This document shows, piece after piece, positions 35,287 to 43,990 of a stretch of DNA of 56,959 nt. Both the position numbers and the translations under genes were made by a program. Each line of letters opens with the position of its first letter. Within the stretch, counting starts at the first letter, position 1. This DNA comes from Pancytospora philotis. Taxonomy: Eukaryota > Microsporidia. The stretch covers positions 67,551 through 124,509 of the forward strand of contig JALRLY010000273.1 of assembly GCA_023647555.1 (NCBI GenBank), in the 5' to 3' direction. The notes below the pieces were generated by a model. It did not search any database. It had not been told where the DNA came from and saw only the letters and a list, made by a program, of their open reading frames with translations.

Positions 35287-35928
35287 TCAGTTCTCCGACA
35301 CGTAGAAGCCGTAGCGGAACCCGTTCTCGACGAACTGCTCGCCGTCAAGCTCCCACGTCTTGGGGATGGTGCGCGCGAGCAGCAGCTGCTCCACCTTGCC
35401 GGTGATGTTGAAGCTGGACACGATCACGTCGTCGTGCCCGGGGTACACGGTGTCGCCCTGGAGCTCGCCCTCCTCGACGATCGTGTGGAAGATGCGGCAG
35501 GGGTAGCCGAGCGCGAGCTCGTAGACGCGGCTGCCGCCGAACACGATCGGGTACAGGCCGTGCTCTTCGCAGTACTGGACCGCGGTCTTGAAGTCGTTGA
35601 GCACGATCGCGCCGCTCGGGGTGAAGTCCGGCTGGCGCGTGAGCACGATCTGCGTGATGCGGTCCTTGACGGGCATCGACTCGTACGTGTTGCGCCCCAT
35701 GATGAGCACGCAGCCGGGCACGAGCCGGATCAGCGTGTTAACGAAGTTCGCGTCGCCCCTGAGCTTCCGCTTCCAGGGCAGGTCGCCCTCGTAGCCGATG
35801 TACCGGTGCGCGTCGGTGTAGGCCACGACGAGATTCAGTCTGTCCTTCGCGAGCCAGCTCTCGTCGCCCGCGTTGTTGACATCAGATCTTACGAAGTCCA
35901 CCAATTTCGAGTGATTTTTACTTGGCAT
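35287..35928 (-). CDS. DFR1: Dihydrofolate reductase
   Basis: Reduces dihydrofolate to tetrahydrofolate with NADPH, needed for thymidylate and one-carbon metabolism. The 213-aa protein has the family marks: LNLVVAYTDAHRYIGYEGDL then PW (44-52), an acidic active-site residue D59 in RGDANF, VLIMGRNTYESMP (GRxTWES equivalent) and the NADPH-binding GGSRVYE at 131-137. An N-terminal extension of about 30 residues precedes the DHFR core. No thymidylate synthase domain is fused, and no TYMS or SHMT gene is adjacent. The ATG at 35928 follows CATTTTTCCGGAGCCC directly. Confidence 0.95.
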   Translation of the reverse strand: MPSKNHSKLVDFVRSDVNNAGDESWLAKDRLNLVVAYTDAHRYIGYEGDLPWKRKLRGDANFVNTLIRLVPGCVLIMGRNTYESMPVKDRITQIVLTRQPDFTPSGAIVLNDFKTAVQYCEEHGLYPIVFGGSRVYELALGYPCRIFHTIVEEGELQGDTVYPGHDDVIVSSFNITGKVEQLLLARTIPKTWELDGEQFVENGFRYGFYVSEN

Positions 35929-36242
35929 GGGCTCCGGAAAAATGCGTAATTTGTGTGATCTTTCGAATCACGGCGACGTGCAATTGCCCATCACTCTAGA
36001 CTGTTATCTGATTGATGTGCAGATACGATAAAAGCGTAGATGAAAGGGAGTGAGTGAAAGAGTCGAGTTAAAGACAGGCAATGCAAACTGATTAGCCCAG
36101 CGGCGTCTAAAAATATTTCAATAACGTGGCACCAAACACATAGACAGCGCGCAGCATTGCTATAAACAGCAGCGAATGGAACAGTATTTATTGACGCGTC
36201 TGACTTTTAGCGGTTGCAAAGCCCGATTAACAGGCCGTCCCA
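35929..36242. other. Intergenic region, DHFR promoter, nothing else
   Basis: 314 bp. The left edge is the DHFR promoter (ATTTTTCCGGAGCCC on the minus strand). The remainder is AT-rich and shows no recognisable gene. Confidence 0.45.
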
Positions 36243-36596
36243 TCACCGCGTGAAGCGCTCGTCGTCGGAGTCCGGATCAGCCCCATGCCCGAAGGGGTCG
36301 GTCGGATCGAAATCGGCGTAGGGGGGCCTTTTCGGGGGCTTATCCTTCTGGTTCTTAGAATTCTTGCTCTGCCCCATTCCGAAGATGTCCTCCGGGCTGG
36401 CGAACATCCCCTTGACTCGCGCGTTGGTGTGGCTCTCCTTCGAGTGTGGGTTGAACGGATCGACATCATCCGCGCCTATTCTACTCTTCGCCTTGTGGTC
36501 CTGAGGCGGCTGCGGTATGCCGCGCGCTGTCTGCTGCGACGATTCGTCGCTGTCGGTGCTTCTGCCCTTTTGTGCATCCTGCTGCTTCTTATCCAT
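36243..36596 (-). CDS. Small disordered protein with DPF motifs, possibly PI31-like
   Basis: 117 aa, hydrophilic and probably disordered. It contains DDVDPFNPHS and near the end YADFDPTDPFGHGADPDSDD. The second recalls the Pro-rich FDP...GPDPD C-terminus of the proteasome regulator PI31/Fub1, but the PI31 N-terminal domain is absent, so this is a weak guess. DPF motifs also occur in endocytic adaptor ligands. The ATG at 36596 follows CAAAAATTGACCC directly, which supports a real gene. Confidence 0.55.
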   Translation of the reverse strand: MDKKQQDAQKGRSTDSDESSQQTARGIPQPPQDHKAKSRIGADDVDPFNPHSKESHTNARVKGMFASPEDIFGMGQSKNSKNQKDKPPKRPPYADFDPTDPFGHGADPDSDDERFTR

Positions 36597-36877
36597 GGGT
36601 CAATTTTTGCTGAAACTGATCAAATGTCTGATGGCGCTTTATAACTTGTTGTGCTATGATGAATTGAGCACAAGTCTCATAAACTCTATAGGAATGCCTA
36701 TATTACCATAACAGGTAACTGACAAATCCACTGCTGCTGACACCCCTATAATCGCAGCGCAGTGAATTGCAGGCATAGCCGATCCTATTCGTCCGCGACA
36801 ACCACAAAAATGATTGGCGCGCTGGACACCTGGCGTATTTCCTGGCCGCTCCCATTGGTGGCTGACGCGGACATATA

Positions 36878-37612
36878 ATGCACCGCACGCGCGGCGGGAT
36901 GGGAGACCTGCCGGGGCAAAGCCACATCGAGGAGCTATCGAAGATGCTGATGCGCAAGTTCAGGAGCATCAAGTACGAGAACGTGCATCTGCCGCCGAAG
37001 TACGTCGAGTGCGAGGAGGAGTACAAGCGGCTGCGCGAGTGCCTGCAGCTGGTCGAGAGCGCGATCATCAAGAACCTCGAGAGCTACGAGCACGGCAACC
37101 GCGTGTACAAGAGCATCAAGAGCGGCATGCAGTTCATCAACGACAAGGCGTCGCTGAACATGTACCGCAACACGGACATCTACGAGGACGTGGCGGGGCT
37201 CGGCGCGAGCCTGTGCGAGGTGAACGACGATCCGAAGTACAAGGCGGTCGGCAAGAAGTGCCAGGAGGCCTACGAGTCCGTCTCGAGCTCGAAGAAGGAG
37301 TTCAACGGCCGGCTCAAGGGCATTGCGCTGCGCGTGAAGAAGATGAAGGAGACGACGCACGAGATCGACTCGCAGCGGAAGAAGGTCAAGAACATGCGCT
37401 ACGACCTGGAGGTGCTATGCCAGGACGGCGGGTACCGGAACGAGATCCGCGAGACCGAGGAGAAGCAGTTCAAGAAGCAGCTTGCGGCCACGCAGGAGCT
37501 GATCGAGAACTTCGTGGACACGAACGAGGTGCCGAAGATCATCAAGGACATCAGCATCGAGTACCGGCAGCACCTCGAAGAGTCCGCAAGCGCTCTCAAG
37601 TTCGTTGGTTAA
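36878..37612 (+). CDS. BAR-domain protein (Rvs161/endophilin-like)
   Basis: 244 aa, almost entirely long amphipathic helices with many Lys and Glu residues, as in the crescent-shaped BAR dimer that senses or bends membranes. The pattern fits a classical BAR domain: a first helix with YKRLRECLQLVESAIIKNLE, a second with VGKKCQEAYESVSSSKKEF, and a third with LKGIALRVKKMKETTHEI and SQRKKVKNMRYDLEVL. Yeast Rvs161, a BAR-only protein, is 265 aa. A likely role is endocytosis or membrane shaping at the plasma membrane. The start at 36878 or the ATG seven codons later (after GCGGG) are both possible. The stop overlaps TTAAA. Confidence 0.7.
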   Translation: MHRTRGGMGDLPGQSHIEELSKMLMRKFRSIKYENVHLPPKYVECEEEYKRLRECLQLVESAIIKNLESYEHGNRVYKSIKSGMQFINDKASLNMYRNTDIYEDVAGLGASLCEVNDDPKYKAVGKKCQEAYESVSSSKKEFNGRLKGIALRVKKMKETTHEIDSQRKKVKNMRYDLEVLCQDGGYRNEIRETEEKQFKKQLAATQELIENFVDTNEVPKIIKDISIEYRQHLEESASALKFVG

Positions 37613-37762
37613 ACTGTTCTGTGCATATTTCTTTATTATTTCGATTTTGCGCTGGCGTGGAGCGCAGGCTTTTAGGGTGCGTACTGGCTTAGACGCAGTT
37701 GCATCTCAGCCATCGCGCATGCTCTCATCAGAGCAAGTAAAAATTTGATGGACGGGGAGCCC

Positions 37763-39175
37763 ATGGAGCTACTCGACTTCAAGCAGATTTTCGAACGCCT
37801 GCAGCACAGCGACACCAAGGGCACGATTACCGTGTACCTGTACTCCAAGGTCGACGAGGCTTTCACCGTCTACGGCGGCGAGGGCCGGGAGGACTTTGTG
37901 GCGCATCTCAAGGCCGTTCGGGCGGCAGGCACAGTCGGTGAGATGTTCTACAGAGAGTCCGACCTGCTGGTCTGCATCGGAGACGTGGCGGCCGACGCGA
38001 TGGTCCTCCGGGCCGACGTGGCCAAGGCGGCCGCCGGCATCCACAAGATCATCTACGACGAGAGCGAGGTCGTGTTCGCGGACTCGCAGTACACGGCCGA
38101 TGCGGTGTATGCGTTCGCGCTCGCGAGCTACTGCTACGACTTCCTGCTCAAGAAGCCGGCGGGCAAGCGGCTGCGTCTGAACGCGCCGAAGCACGCCAAG
38201 GCGGTCAGCATCGCGGCGGCGCAGAACTTCGCGCGCTTCCTGGGGGACACGCCGGCCAACATGATGACGCCCACACTCTTCGTGCGGTACGCCGAGGCGC
38301 TGCTGGACGGGGAGGGCGTGGACATCAAGGCGTTCGACAGCAAGTACATGCGCGACAACGGGATGGACCTGCTGCTCAGCGTGTCGCAGGGCTCCGCCGA
38401 GGAGCCGCGGCTGCTCCACCTCAGGTACATGGGCCGTCCGGAGGAGCGCGTGGATGTCGCACTCGTCGGGAAGGGCGTCACCTTCGACACCGGCGGCATC
38501 TCGATCAAGCCGTCGGCCAACATGGCGGCGATGAAGTACGACATGATGGGCGCGGCCACGCTGCTGGCCGCGTTCAAGCTGGTGGTCTCGCTCGCGCTGC
38601 CGATCAACATCACGGCCACGTTCCCGCTCGTGGAGAACATGCCGGGGTCGCGCGCGACCAAGCCGGGTGACGTGTTCAGGAGCATGTCCGGGCTGACCGT
38701 GGAGGTGGACAACACGGACGCCGAGGGGCGGCTGATCCTCGCAGATGCGATGACGTTCGCGCAGAGGGACAGGCCCGAGTACCTGTTCGATGCTGCGACG
38801 CTCACCGGGGCGATGTGCGTCGCGCTCGGCAACGTGTACGGCGGCTTCTTCACGAACGACGAGCGGCTCGCCGAGCTCATATACCGCGCGGGCGTGGACA
38901 CGAACGAGCCGCTGTGGCGCATGCCGCTTTCGTCTTTCTACCGCGACGCGCTGAAGTCGCACGTGGCGGACCTGAACAACATGGGCGGGCCCGGCGCGGG
39001 GTCTGCGAAGGCGGCCGAGTTCCTGCACGCGTTTGTGGAGCAAGGCGTCAAGTGGGCCCATTTTGACATCGCGGGCCTGATGAACAAGTCGTACAACACC
39101 GGGCTGTACGGCGAGGAGTCCACGGGCAGGCCGGTGCCCGCTTTCCTGGAAATCATCGAGCGGCTCTGCGAATAA
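37763..39175 (+). CDS. M17 leucine aminopeptidase
   Basis: Cytosolic dizinc aminopeptidase of the M17 family, 470 aa. Metal and catalytic residues are all visible: K237 and D242 in LVGKGVTFDTGG, D260 in MKYDMMGA, and D319 and E321 in the signature NTDAEGRL (317-324). The N-terminal half is the divergent regulatory domain; the C-terminal half is the catalytic domain with KPSANMAAMKYDMMGAATLL and FDAATLTGAMCVALG. The enzyme trims N-terminal residues from peptides, probably downstream of the proteasome or of host peptide uptake. The ATG at 37763 follows AAAAATTTGATGGACGGGGAGCCC. An ATG 15 nt upstream lies inside this motif and is less likely. The stop is in GAATAAATG, overlapping AATAAA. Confidence 0.95.
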   Translation: MELLDFKQIFERLQHSDTKGTITVYLYSKVDEAFTVYGGEGREDFVAHLKAVRAAGTVGEMFYRESDLLVCIGDVAADAMVLRADVAKAAAGIHKIIYDESEVVFADSQYTADAVYAFALASYCYDFLLKKPAGKRLRLNAPKHAKAVSIAAAQNFARFLGDTPANMMTPTLFVRYAEALLDGEGVDIKAFDSKYMRDNGMDLLLSVSQGSAEEPRLLHLRYMGRPEERVDVALVGKGVTFDTGGISIKPSANMAAMKYDMMGAATLLAAFKLVVSLALPINITATFPLVENMPGSRATKPGDVFRSMSGLTVEVDNTDAEGRLILADAMTFAQRDRPEYLFDAATLTGAMCVALGNVYGGFFTNDERLAELIYRAGVDTNEPLWRMPLSSFYRDALKSHVADLNNMGGPGAGSAKAAEFLHAFVEQGVKWAHFDIAGLMNKSYNTGLYGEESTGRPVPAFLEIIERLCE

Positions 39176-39458
39176 ATGCGTGTTCGAGTATGTCTGTACT
39201 GTAACTGTTTATTCGGTTTAAGATTGCCGTGATGCCTATGCTGTGCTTTGCCTGTAGCTTTGTAGACTGATAGACAGATAGGCGGATCTGTGGGTTTGAA
39301 TAAATTTAATATTAGAGAGCAGATGCCGTGAATAAGCACCACGGGGATGCTGCTGCGAATAAGCTTGACTTATGTACAGCATCTTTGTAGGGGCCGCATC
39401 GCGCAGTCGGTTGGATACGCATTGATCCTGCCGGGGCTTGCGCGGCGGCCGACAGGCG

Positions 39459-39788
39459 CTAGCTCCTGTTTATTTTATCCCTGAACAGCAGCTCCATCGC
39501 CGCCAGCTCGACCAGCGCGTTGAACCGCTTGGCGGAGTTTGAGCCGCCAGGCACGGTGTCGGCGCCGCCGTAGTCGAGTTCGCCGGGCGAGTGCCTGTGC
39601 AGCTTGTGCTTCTGCCGCTGGTTCTGGAACCAGACCTGGATGGAGTGCGGCGGGATCTGCAGGAACACGGACAGTATGTCCTTCTGCTTGGCGCTCGGAA
39701 ACGGGTTCGCGCGGAAGAAGTGCGCGAGCACGTTCTGCTGCAGCTCGCTGAGCCGCAGGCGGTTTTTCCTGAACATCGAGTCTATCAT
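39459..39788 (-). CDS. Homeodomain transcription factor
   Basis: 109 aa with one homeodomain over residues about 7-64. Helix 3 reads IQVWFQNQRQKHKL, with the invariant W53, F54, N56 and R58 and Gln at the position before Arg (WFQNQR rather than WFQNRR). Helices 1 and 2 are LSELQQNVLAHFF and AKQKDILSVFLQI. The length suggests a typical 60-residue rather than TALE-class domain. A short unconserved tail follows. Microsporidia such as Encephalitozoon cuniculi have about a dozen homeobox genes. The target is unknown. The ATG at 39788 follows GCCCCAGCG; a TTTAAAT element lies 13 nt further upstream. Confidence 0.9.
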   Translation of the reverse strand: MIDSMFRKNRLRLSELQQNVLAHFFRANPFPSAKQKDILSVFLQIPPHSIQVWFQNQRQKHKLHRHSPGELDYGGADTVPGGSNSAKRFNALVELAAMELLFRDKINRS

Positions 39789-40335
39789 CGCTGGGGCGCT
39801 TATTTAAAGTATGATCAGGTGCTAATCAGCATATTAGTCAGCGCCAAAATGGGTGATGCTGCCTGATGGCCGAGAGCGTGAAACACCAATTCCTATGCTG
39901 CGTGCAAAGTGCCATCAGACTGTATGCCAATTTGACACCAGAGCTGCGGGGATAGCTATACTCCAGAAGCGGATCCCAAAACAGCACATCACTTTAAATC
40001 AAGCAAATTACATAAAATTAATAATGACATTTCTGATATATTACAGCTAATATGATACATGCATCAAAATGATGCTATAGTCACAGCATGCTGGGCGCTC
40101 CGAAGCTACTATTCAGTTATAAACGCGCAATAGCAGCGCTAATATCTCATTGAAATACGGCAAGCTGAACGCCGACGCCACACACTGATGTATTAGGTGC
40201 TATGACGTCCATCTCGCAGCCTGATGCATCCCAGCCCGAGTGCACAGCTACGGGGCTAGCGCTGTCAACAGCACAAAACCAGGCTACCGCCGCCCGGGAA
40301 ACAAAATAGCAGACTGGAAATTTACTTGAAGCGCG
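39789..40335. other. 547-bp intergenic region, nothing recognised
   Basis: AT-rich spacer between the homeobox gene promoter and the SPT4 3' end. I found no ORF behind a promoter box, no tRNA and no clear repeat. Confidence 0.5.
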
Positions 40336-40692
40336 CTATTTGAGCTCGAAGGACTGGTTTCTGTCGAAGTAGACGCGCCCGCACTGCTCGAGTTTCTCCA
40401 CGTAGTCGTCGCTGAGCCCGCCCTCGACGGTCATCGCATACGTGCCGGGCGCGAAGCCGTCGATGCGCTGCCACCTCGCGACCCACGAGTTCTTCGGGTC
40501 CACGAGCCCGATCGTCCCGCGGAACGCGGCCGACGTCGCCGCGTTAAAATTTTTCGGCCGCTCGAGCTGCAGCGCCGCGCAGTTCGGGCATCCGTGCGAC
40601 TTGAAGCTCGCTGCGGGCTTGACGAGCGCGCAGCCCAGACACGCTCTGAGCCTGTTCGAGGCCGCGGACCCCCTGCTTGCGCCGCCCTCCAT
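40336..40692 (-). CDS. SPT4: Transcription elongation factor Spt4 (DSIF subunit)
   Basis: Zinc-finger partner of Spt5 in DSIF, which keeps RNA polymerase processive. The 118-aa protein has the family zinc site LRACLGCALVK and HGCPNC and the central FRGTIGLVDPKNSWVARWQR (family FxGxIxxxxPxxSWVAKWQ). A C-terminal DGFAPGTYAMTVEGGL follows (family GxYAxxVxGxLP). Yeast Spt4 is 102 aa. The ATG at 40692 follows ATAAAATTTCGCC and ATACCC. It belongs functionally with RPB1 and SPT16 in this window. Confidence 0.95.
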   Translation of the reverse strand: MEGGASRGSAASNRLRACLGCALVKPAASFKSHGCPNCAALQLERPKNFNAATSAAFRGTIGLVDPKNSWVARWQRIDGFAPGTYAMTVEGGLSDDYVEKLEQCGRVYFDRNQSFELK

Positions 40693-40764
40693 GGGTATGG
40701 TGCGCGGCGAAATTTTATCGCGGCAGAAAGAAAAAACAAGCGGCCTTCAACTGTATTTAACTAA

Positions 40765-41130
40765 CTAACTCCTGCGGTTCTTGGCATGGCTGGGCCGCGG
40801 GCTGCCCCTGCCGGCCTTCTGGGGCGCGTCTCTGGGCTTCCTGTGTGTTTTCTTGTTTTTCTTCCTGCGCTCGGCCGCGGTGAGGTCCTCCGAGGCGGTC
40901 GCGCCGGCGCGCCGCTGCGCGAGCTCGCGCTCCTTCAGCTCCTGCTTGACCTCGGCCTTCTCCGCGAGGTCGATGCACTTGGCGATCTCCTTCTCGGAGC
41001 GCGCTAGCTCCATGCCGCTGCCCGAAAAGGCGGGCAGATTCAGCTTCTCCAGCGCAGCAGCCGCGCGCTCTCTGAACATGGTCTCGATCTCGGACTCTTC
41101 CACCTCTTTCAAGCTGCTGATCCTCTCCAT
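40765..41130 (-). CDS. Small Lys/Arg-rich protein, unknown, likely nuclear or nucleolar
   Basis: 121 aa. The first 80 residues are Glu/Ala-rich and helical (ESEIETMFRERAAAALEKLN). The last 40 are strongly basic (AERRKKNKKTHRKPRDAPQK and a Ser/Arg/Lys tail), suggesting nuclear or nucleolar targeting and RNA or ribosome binding. No family recognised. The ATG at 41130 was chosen because AAAATTTTCCGCG and CTCC boxes lie upstream and the longer open frame reads through them. Ribosome-biogenesis factor is an inference from composition only. Confidence 0.65.
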   Translation of the reverse strand: MERISSLKEVEESEIETMFRERAAAALEKLNLPAFSGSGMELARSEKEIAKCIDLAEKAEVKQELKERELAQRRAGATASEDLTAAERRKKNKKTHRKPRDAPQKAGRGSPRPSHAKNRRS

Positions 41131-41505
41131 GCAGTAGGAGCGTGAATTCGCGGAAAATTTTGTAACCGAAAAGCGGCCGCGCTGCAAAACTGGCTTCGCT
41201 GTGCGATTATAGCCCAGGATGACTGTCGCGATTTGAATTACAGTCGCAGAGCAAATAGGCGTGTTTGCAGCATAGTAGAGATTTAGCCTCAACTGTAGCA
41301 CATAGGGGTAAATGGAAAGAAGATATACGGCGAAGTTTAATTTTATTCGCTGCAGCTGCTCCTTGATGCGTTTCAAAGCGAATTCTGCCCCTATCTGCCC
41401 GCCCATTGGCCAGTGCCGTGCGCGGGACCAATCAGAGGATGCAGCGCAGCGATTCGCTGCCTATAGGAGCACTAAAAAGCGCCGTTAGCGCGCACGCCCA
41501 CGGCT
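41131..41505. other. Divergent promoter region, nothing else recognised
   Basis: 375 bp between the basic-tail gene and the cyclin gene. AAAATTTTCCGCG lies near the left edge (minus strand) and AAAAAGCGCC with CGCCCAC near the right edge. The open frames that cross it read through the promoter boxes. Confidence 0.45.
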
Positions 41506-42096
41506 ATGCTGAGCGACTACATCTTCTCTGTCATCCGCGACCGCAGTGCTGCCGTGCGCTGCGCGATGGTGGTCGAGCGGATGGGGATCCCCAATGAGGC
41601 GTGCGCGCTGGCGGTCAAAATATACCAGCGGCTGCACGAGCTCGCTAAGCAGACGGACCGGCTCTACGTGTCGAAGAAGGAGGTCAAGTCGTACTTCCTC
41701 AAGACGCGCGCGCGGCTCTTCGGCGCGCGCAGGCCCCCCAGAACCGGCGCGCCTGCTCTCTCCGACCACAGCTACATGTCCGGCGGTCGGCGCATGGCGC
41801 TGCCGGATATCGTGCGCAACGCGTATCTGCTGTTCGTGATGTGCTGCGTCGTGGCCTACAAGTACAAGAAGGATATCTCGTACACGAACGACTCGTGGCT
41901 GGGCTTCGTCGAGGTCGACTGCACCGAGATCAACGGCATCGAGCGCGTGATCCTGGCGTGTCTCGAATACAGGCTCGATCTTGACGGCGAAACCGAGGCG
42001 CTCGCTGAGATGGCGCCGTATCTCGCTGGCGTCGCCGCGCCCGTGTATGTGGAAGAGAAGAAGATCCAGCGGAAGCGCAAGATATTCTGCCTTTAG
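41506..42096 (+). CDS. Pho80/PCL-like cyclin
   Basis: Regulatory cyclin, 196 aa, of the Pho80/PCL class that binds Pho85-type CDKs. The cyclin box is at about residues 95-165: LPDIVRNAYLLFVMCCVVAY, then KYKKDISYTNDSWLGFVEVD (family KFLxDxxYTNxxWAKxxGI), then TEINGIERVILACLEYRLDL (family ELNxLExxFLxxLxFxLxV). The N-terminus is helical and the C-terminal 35 residues are basic. Yeast Pho80 is 293 aa. The ATG follows GCACGCCCACGGCT; only a weak AAAAAGCGCC element is upstream. Confidence 0.85.
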   Translation: MLSDYIFSVIRDRSAAVRCAMVVERMGIPNEACALAVKIYQRLHELAKQTDRLYVSKKEVKSYFLKTRARLFGARRPPRTGAPALSDHSYMSGGRRMALPDIVRNAYLLFVMCCVVAYKYKKDISYTNDSWLGFVEVDCTEINGIERVILACLEYRLDLDGETEALAEMAPYLAGVAAPVYVEEKKIQRKRKIFCL

Positions 42097-42263
42097 TGCG
42101 CGGCAGTGTGCACCTAGATGTACCGACCAGTTTAATTAATGCCTCTAGTTTCCAATAAATTTATTGCGAAGGCACATGCGTTTTCCAGACCAAGACGGCG
42201 AATACCACCGCAGGCTGTTCTTTACATCCTCTAACAAGCAGCAGCCACACCCGTCAGTACAGT

Positions 42264-42968
42264 CTACTCGCTGTCGGAGTCGGTGCGCTCCTGCGGCTTG
42301 AAGCTGAAGGGGCTCCGCATGCTGTTCACGCTGTTCGAGGCGTTGATGTAGCTCTTGTTGCTGCGTGATAGCACTACCTCGCTCGGGGACGCGGCCTTAG
42401 CCGGCTTTGTGGGCTGCTCCATCCGTGGCGCGTCTCTCGGCGCCGAGTGCTCCGCGGAGCCAACGTCGCTGGGGACGGGGGTCTCCGTCGTATCCTCCAC
42501 CACGCAGTCGCGCAGCCGCGGGACGCTTTTCTTCCGGATCACTGCGCTCCCGAAGCCGGCGGACTTGGGCCTCTTGTCGAGCTCCATGAAGGCGGTGCCC
42601 GGCTCCTTCGCCCTGGAGGCCTCGCAGAGCGCGTCAAGCTCGGCGACGAAGTCCTTCGTGTCGTGGTACTTGACGGTCACGTCGGGGCTCGCGGGCACCT
42701 TGTACGCGAACTTGTTGCCGCCCACGTACATCCGCCGGAGCTCCTCCGCGGTCCACGCATCCATCGTCGTGCTCTTCACCCGCGAGACGTTGGGCCCGAG
42801 GCGGCGGTGCTGGCCCGAGCACTCGTAGCACACGAAGAAGCCGAACGTCCACGCGCACCAGGCGGGGTTGTTCTTGCCGCAGTCGGCGCACTTTCTGTTG
42901 GGCGTGAGCGACATGAGATGCTCCATGAACTTTTTTGTTTTGGCATCGTTGAGCGCCGGCGCAGTCAT
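42264..42968 (-). CDS. Arf GTPase-activating protein
   Basis: Stimulates GTP hydrolysis on Arf and so drives COPI or Golgi vesicle uncoating. The 234-aa protein has an N-terminal ArfGAP domain (residues 1-120) with zinc ligands C27, C30, C47 and C50 in C-x2-C-x16-C-x2-C spacing and the arginine finger R55 in SGQHRRLG. VKSTTMDAWTAEELRRMYVG and GGNKFAYK are the usual following blocks. The C-terminal 110 residues are Ser/Pro-rich and unstructured, resembling the ArfGAP2/3 (Glo3) type. The ATG at 42968 follows TAATTTTTGCATAGG and AGAGCCCCTG; longer in-frame N-terminal codons cross this signal. Confidence 0.94.
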   Translation of the reverse strand: MTAPALNDAKTKKFMEHLMSLTPNRKCADCGKNNPAWCAWTFGFFVCYECSGQHRRLGPNVSRVKSTTMDAWTAEELRRMYVGGNKFAYKVPASPDVTVKYHDTKDFVAELDALCEASRAKEPGTAFMELDKRPKSAGFGSAVIRKKSVPRLRDCVVEDTTETPVPSDVGSAEHSAPRDAPRMEQPTKPAKAASPSEVVLSRSNKSYINASNSVNSMRSPFSFKPQERTDSDSE

Positions 42969-43105
42969 CAGGGGCTCTGCGCTGCGCCGGCCTATGCAAA
43001 AATTACGGCCGCGCAGCCAGACCGTGCGCTGGCTGAAACAGCGCGGCCTTGCGGGCCAATGATTCGACAGAATCAGGCTTTTATAACCGCTGCAGCGCAC
43101 GAAAA

Positions 43106-43756
43106 ATGCGCGGCCTGCTCTTTCTGCTCACCGTTGCTGGGAGCGACCTCGACCGCTTTATCGACAGGGACGTGAGGGTCTTCTTTGCGAGCGCGAATCA
43201 CGTCTTCGTCGGCCTGGACACAGCTTCGAACAGACTCGCGGCCCGCTCAAAATACTACGCGCTGGCTGGCTTCAACGCGCTCGTGAAGCTCGTGCCCAGC
43301 GGGGACAGCTACCGCATGCTGGCCAAACGCAAGCCCCTCTGCGTCAACGGCGACGGGATCGCACCGTGCAGCAGCGGGAGCGACTGGACGGTCCGCGAGC
43401 AGCCTTTCGGCTACACGATCGGCGACGGTGTGCGCTGCCTGACGCTCAGCGGGCGCGCGGTAATCACGATGGCTGCGTGCACGGACAGCGAGGACCAGCT
43501 CGTAGACTTCCGGCTCGCCGAGGACGACCAGGAGTGCTGGACCGGCGGCGCACCTTCGCCTGATACGCAAACGAAAGCTCCGCACAGCAGCACGGTTGTT
43601 CTAAATCTACCGGAAGGACACAGAAACGACAGCGGGGCCTACGTAGAGATCTACGAAAAGCACAGCCGCCCGACAAGGCGGGAGCTCAAGCTCGGCGCAC
43701 CAGCCACGCATGACTGGGTTTACGAAGAACTCGCCGCGAACTCCAGTACAGAATAA
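43106..43756 (+). CDS. Predicted secreted protein, possible beta-trefoil (ricin B-like) fold
   Basis: 216 aa starting with a short signal peptide (MRGLLFLLTVAGSD). The body is strand-rich with few helices and contains CVNGDGIAPCSSGSDWTVRE and VRCLTLSGRAVITMAACTDS, which recalls the CL-x-C-Q-x-W pattern of ricin B-type beta-trefoil lectins. Secreted proteins with this fold are known in microsporidia. The repeats are not clear enough to be certain, and no canonical QxW triplet is visible. The C-terminal 60 residues are polar, with Thr/Ser and charged runs. No AAATTT/CCC box precedes the ATG at 43106, which lies only 137 bp from the divergent ArfGAP gene. Confidence 0.6.
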   Translation: MRGLLFLLTVAGSDLDRFIDRDVRVFFASANHVFVGLDTASNRLAARSKYYALAGFNALVKLVPSGDSYRMLAKRKPLCVNGDGIAPCSSGSDWTVREQPFGYTIGDGVRCLTLSGRAVITMAACTDSEDQLVDFRLAEDDQECWTGGAPSPDTQTKAPHSSTVVLNLPEGHRNDSGAYVEIYEKHSRPTRRELKLGAPATHDWVYEELAANSSTE

Positions 43757-43990
43757 CCACTCTGCACTGTTCAAGCTTTTTAAACACCCGTCCAAGTAAA
43801 ATTAGTAAGGTTTTAGTTTTTCTTATTAGCATTAGCCTTTGCAAGGTAGCCCTGTCCTATGGGCCGCATGATGCTGGATTACCTCACTGTAAACAATGCA
43901 GTGCGTGCGCAACAAACGCACAAGCGGCCGCCTTAAAACTATTATAGCCAGCATTGCCAGCACGACTCACAAGACGGTACAAATAGAACT

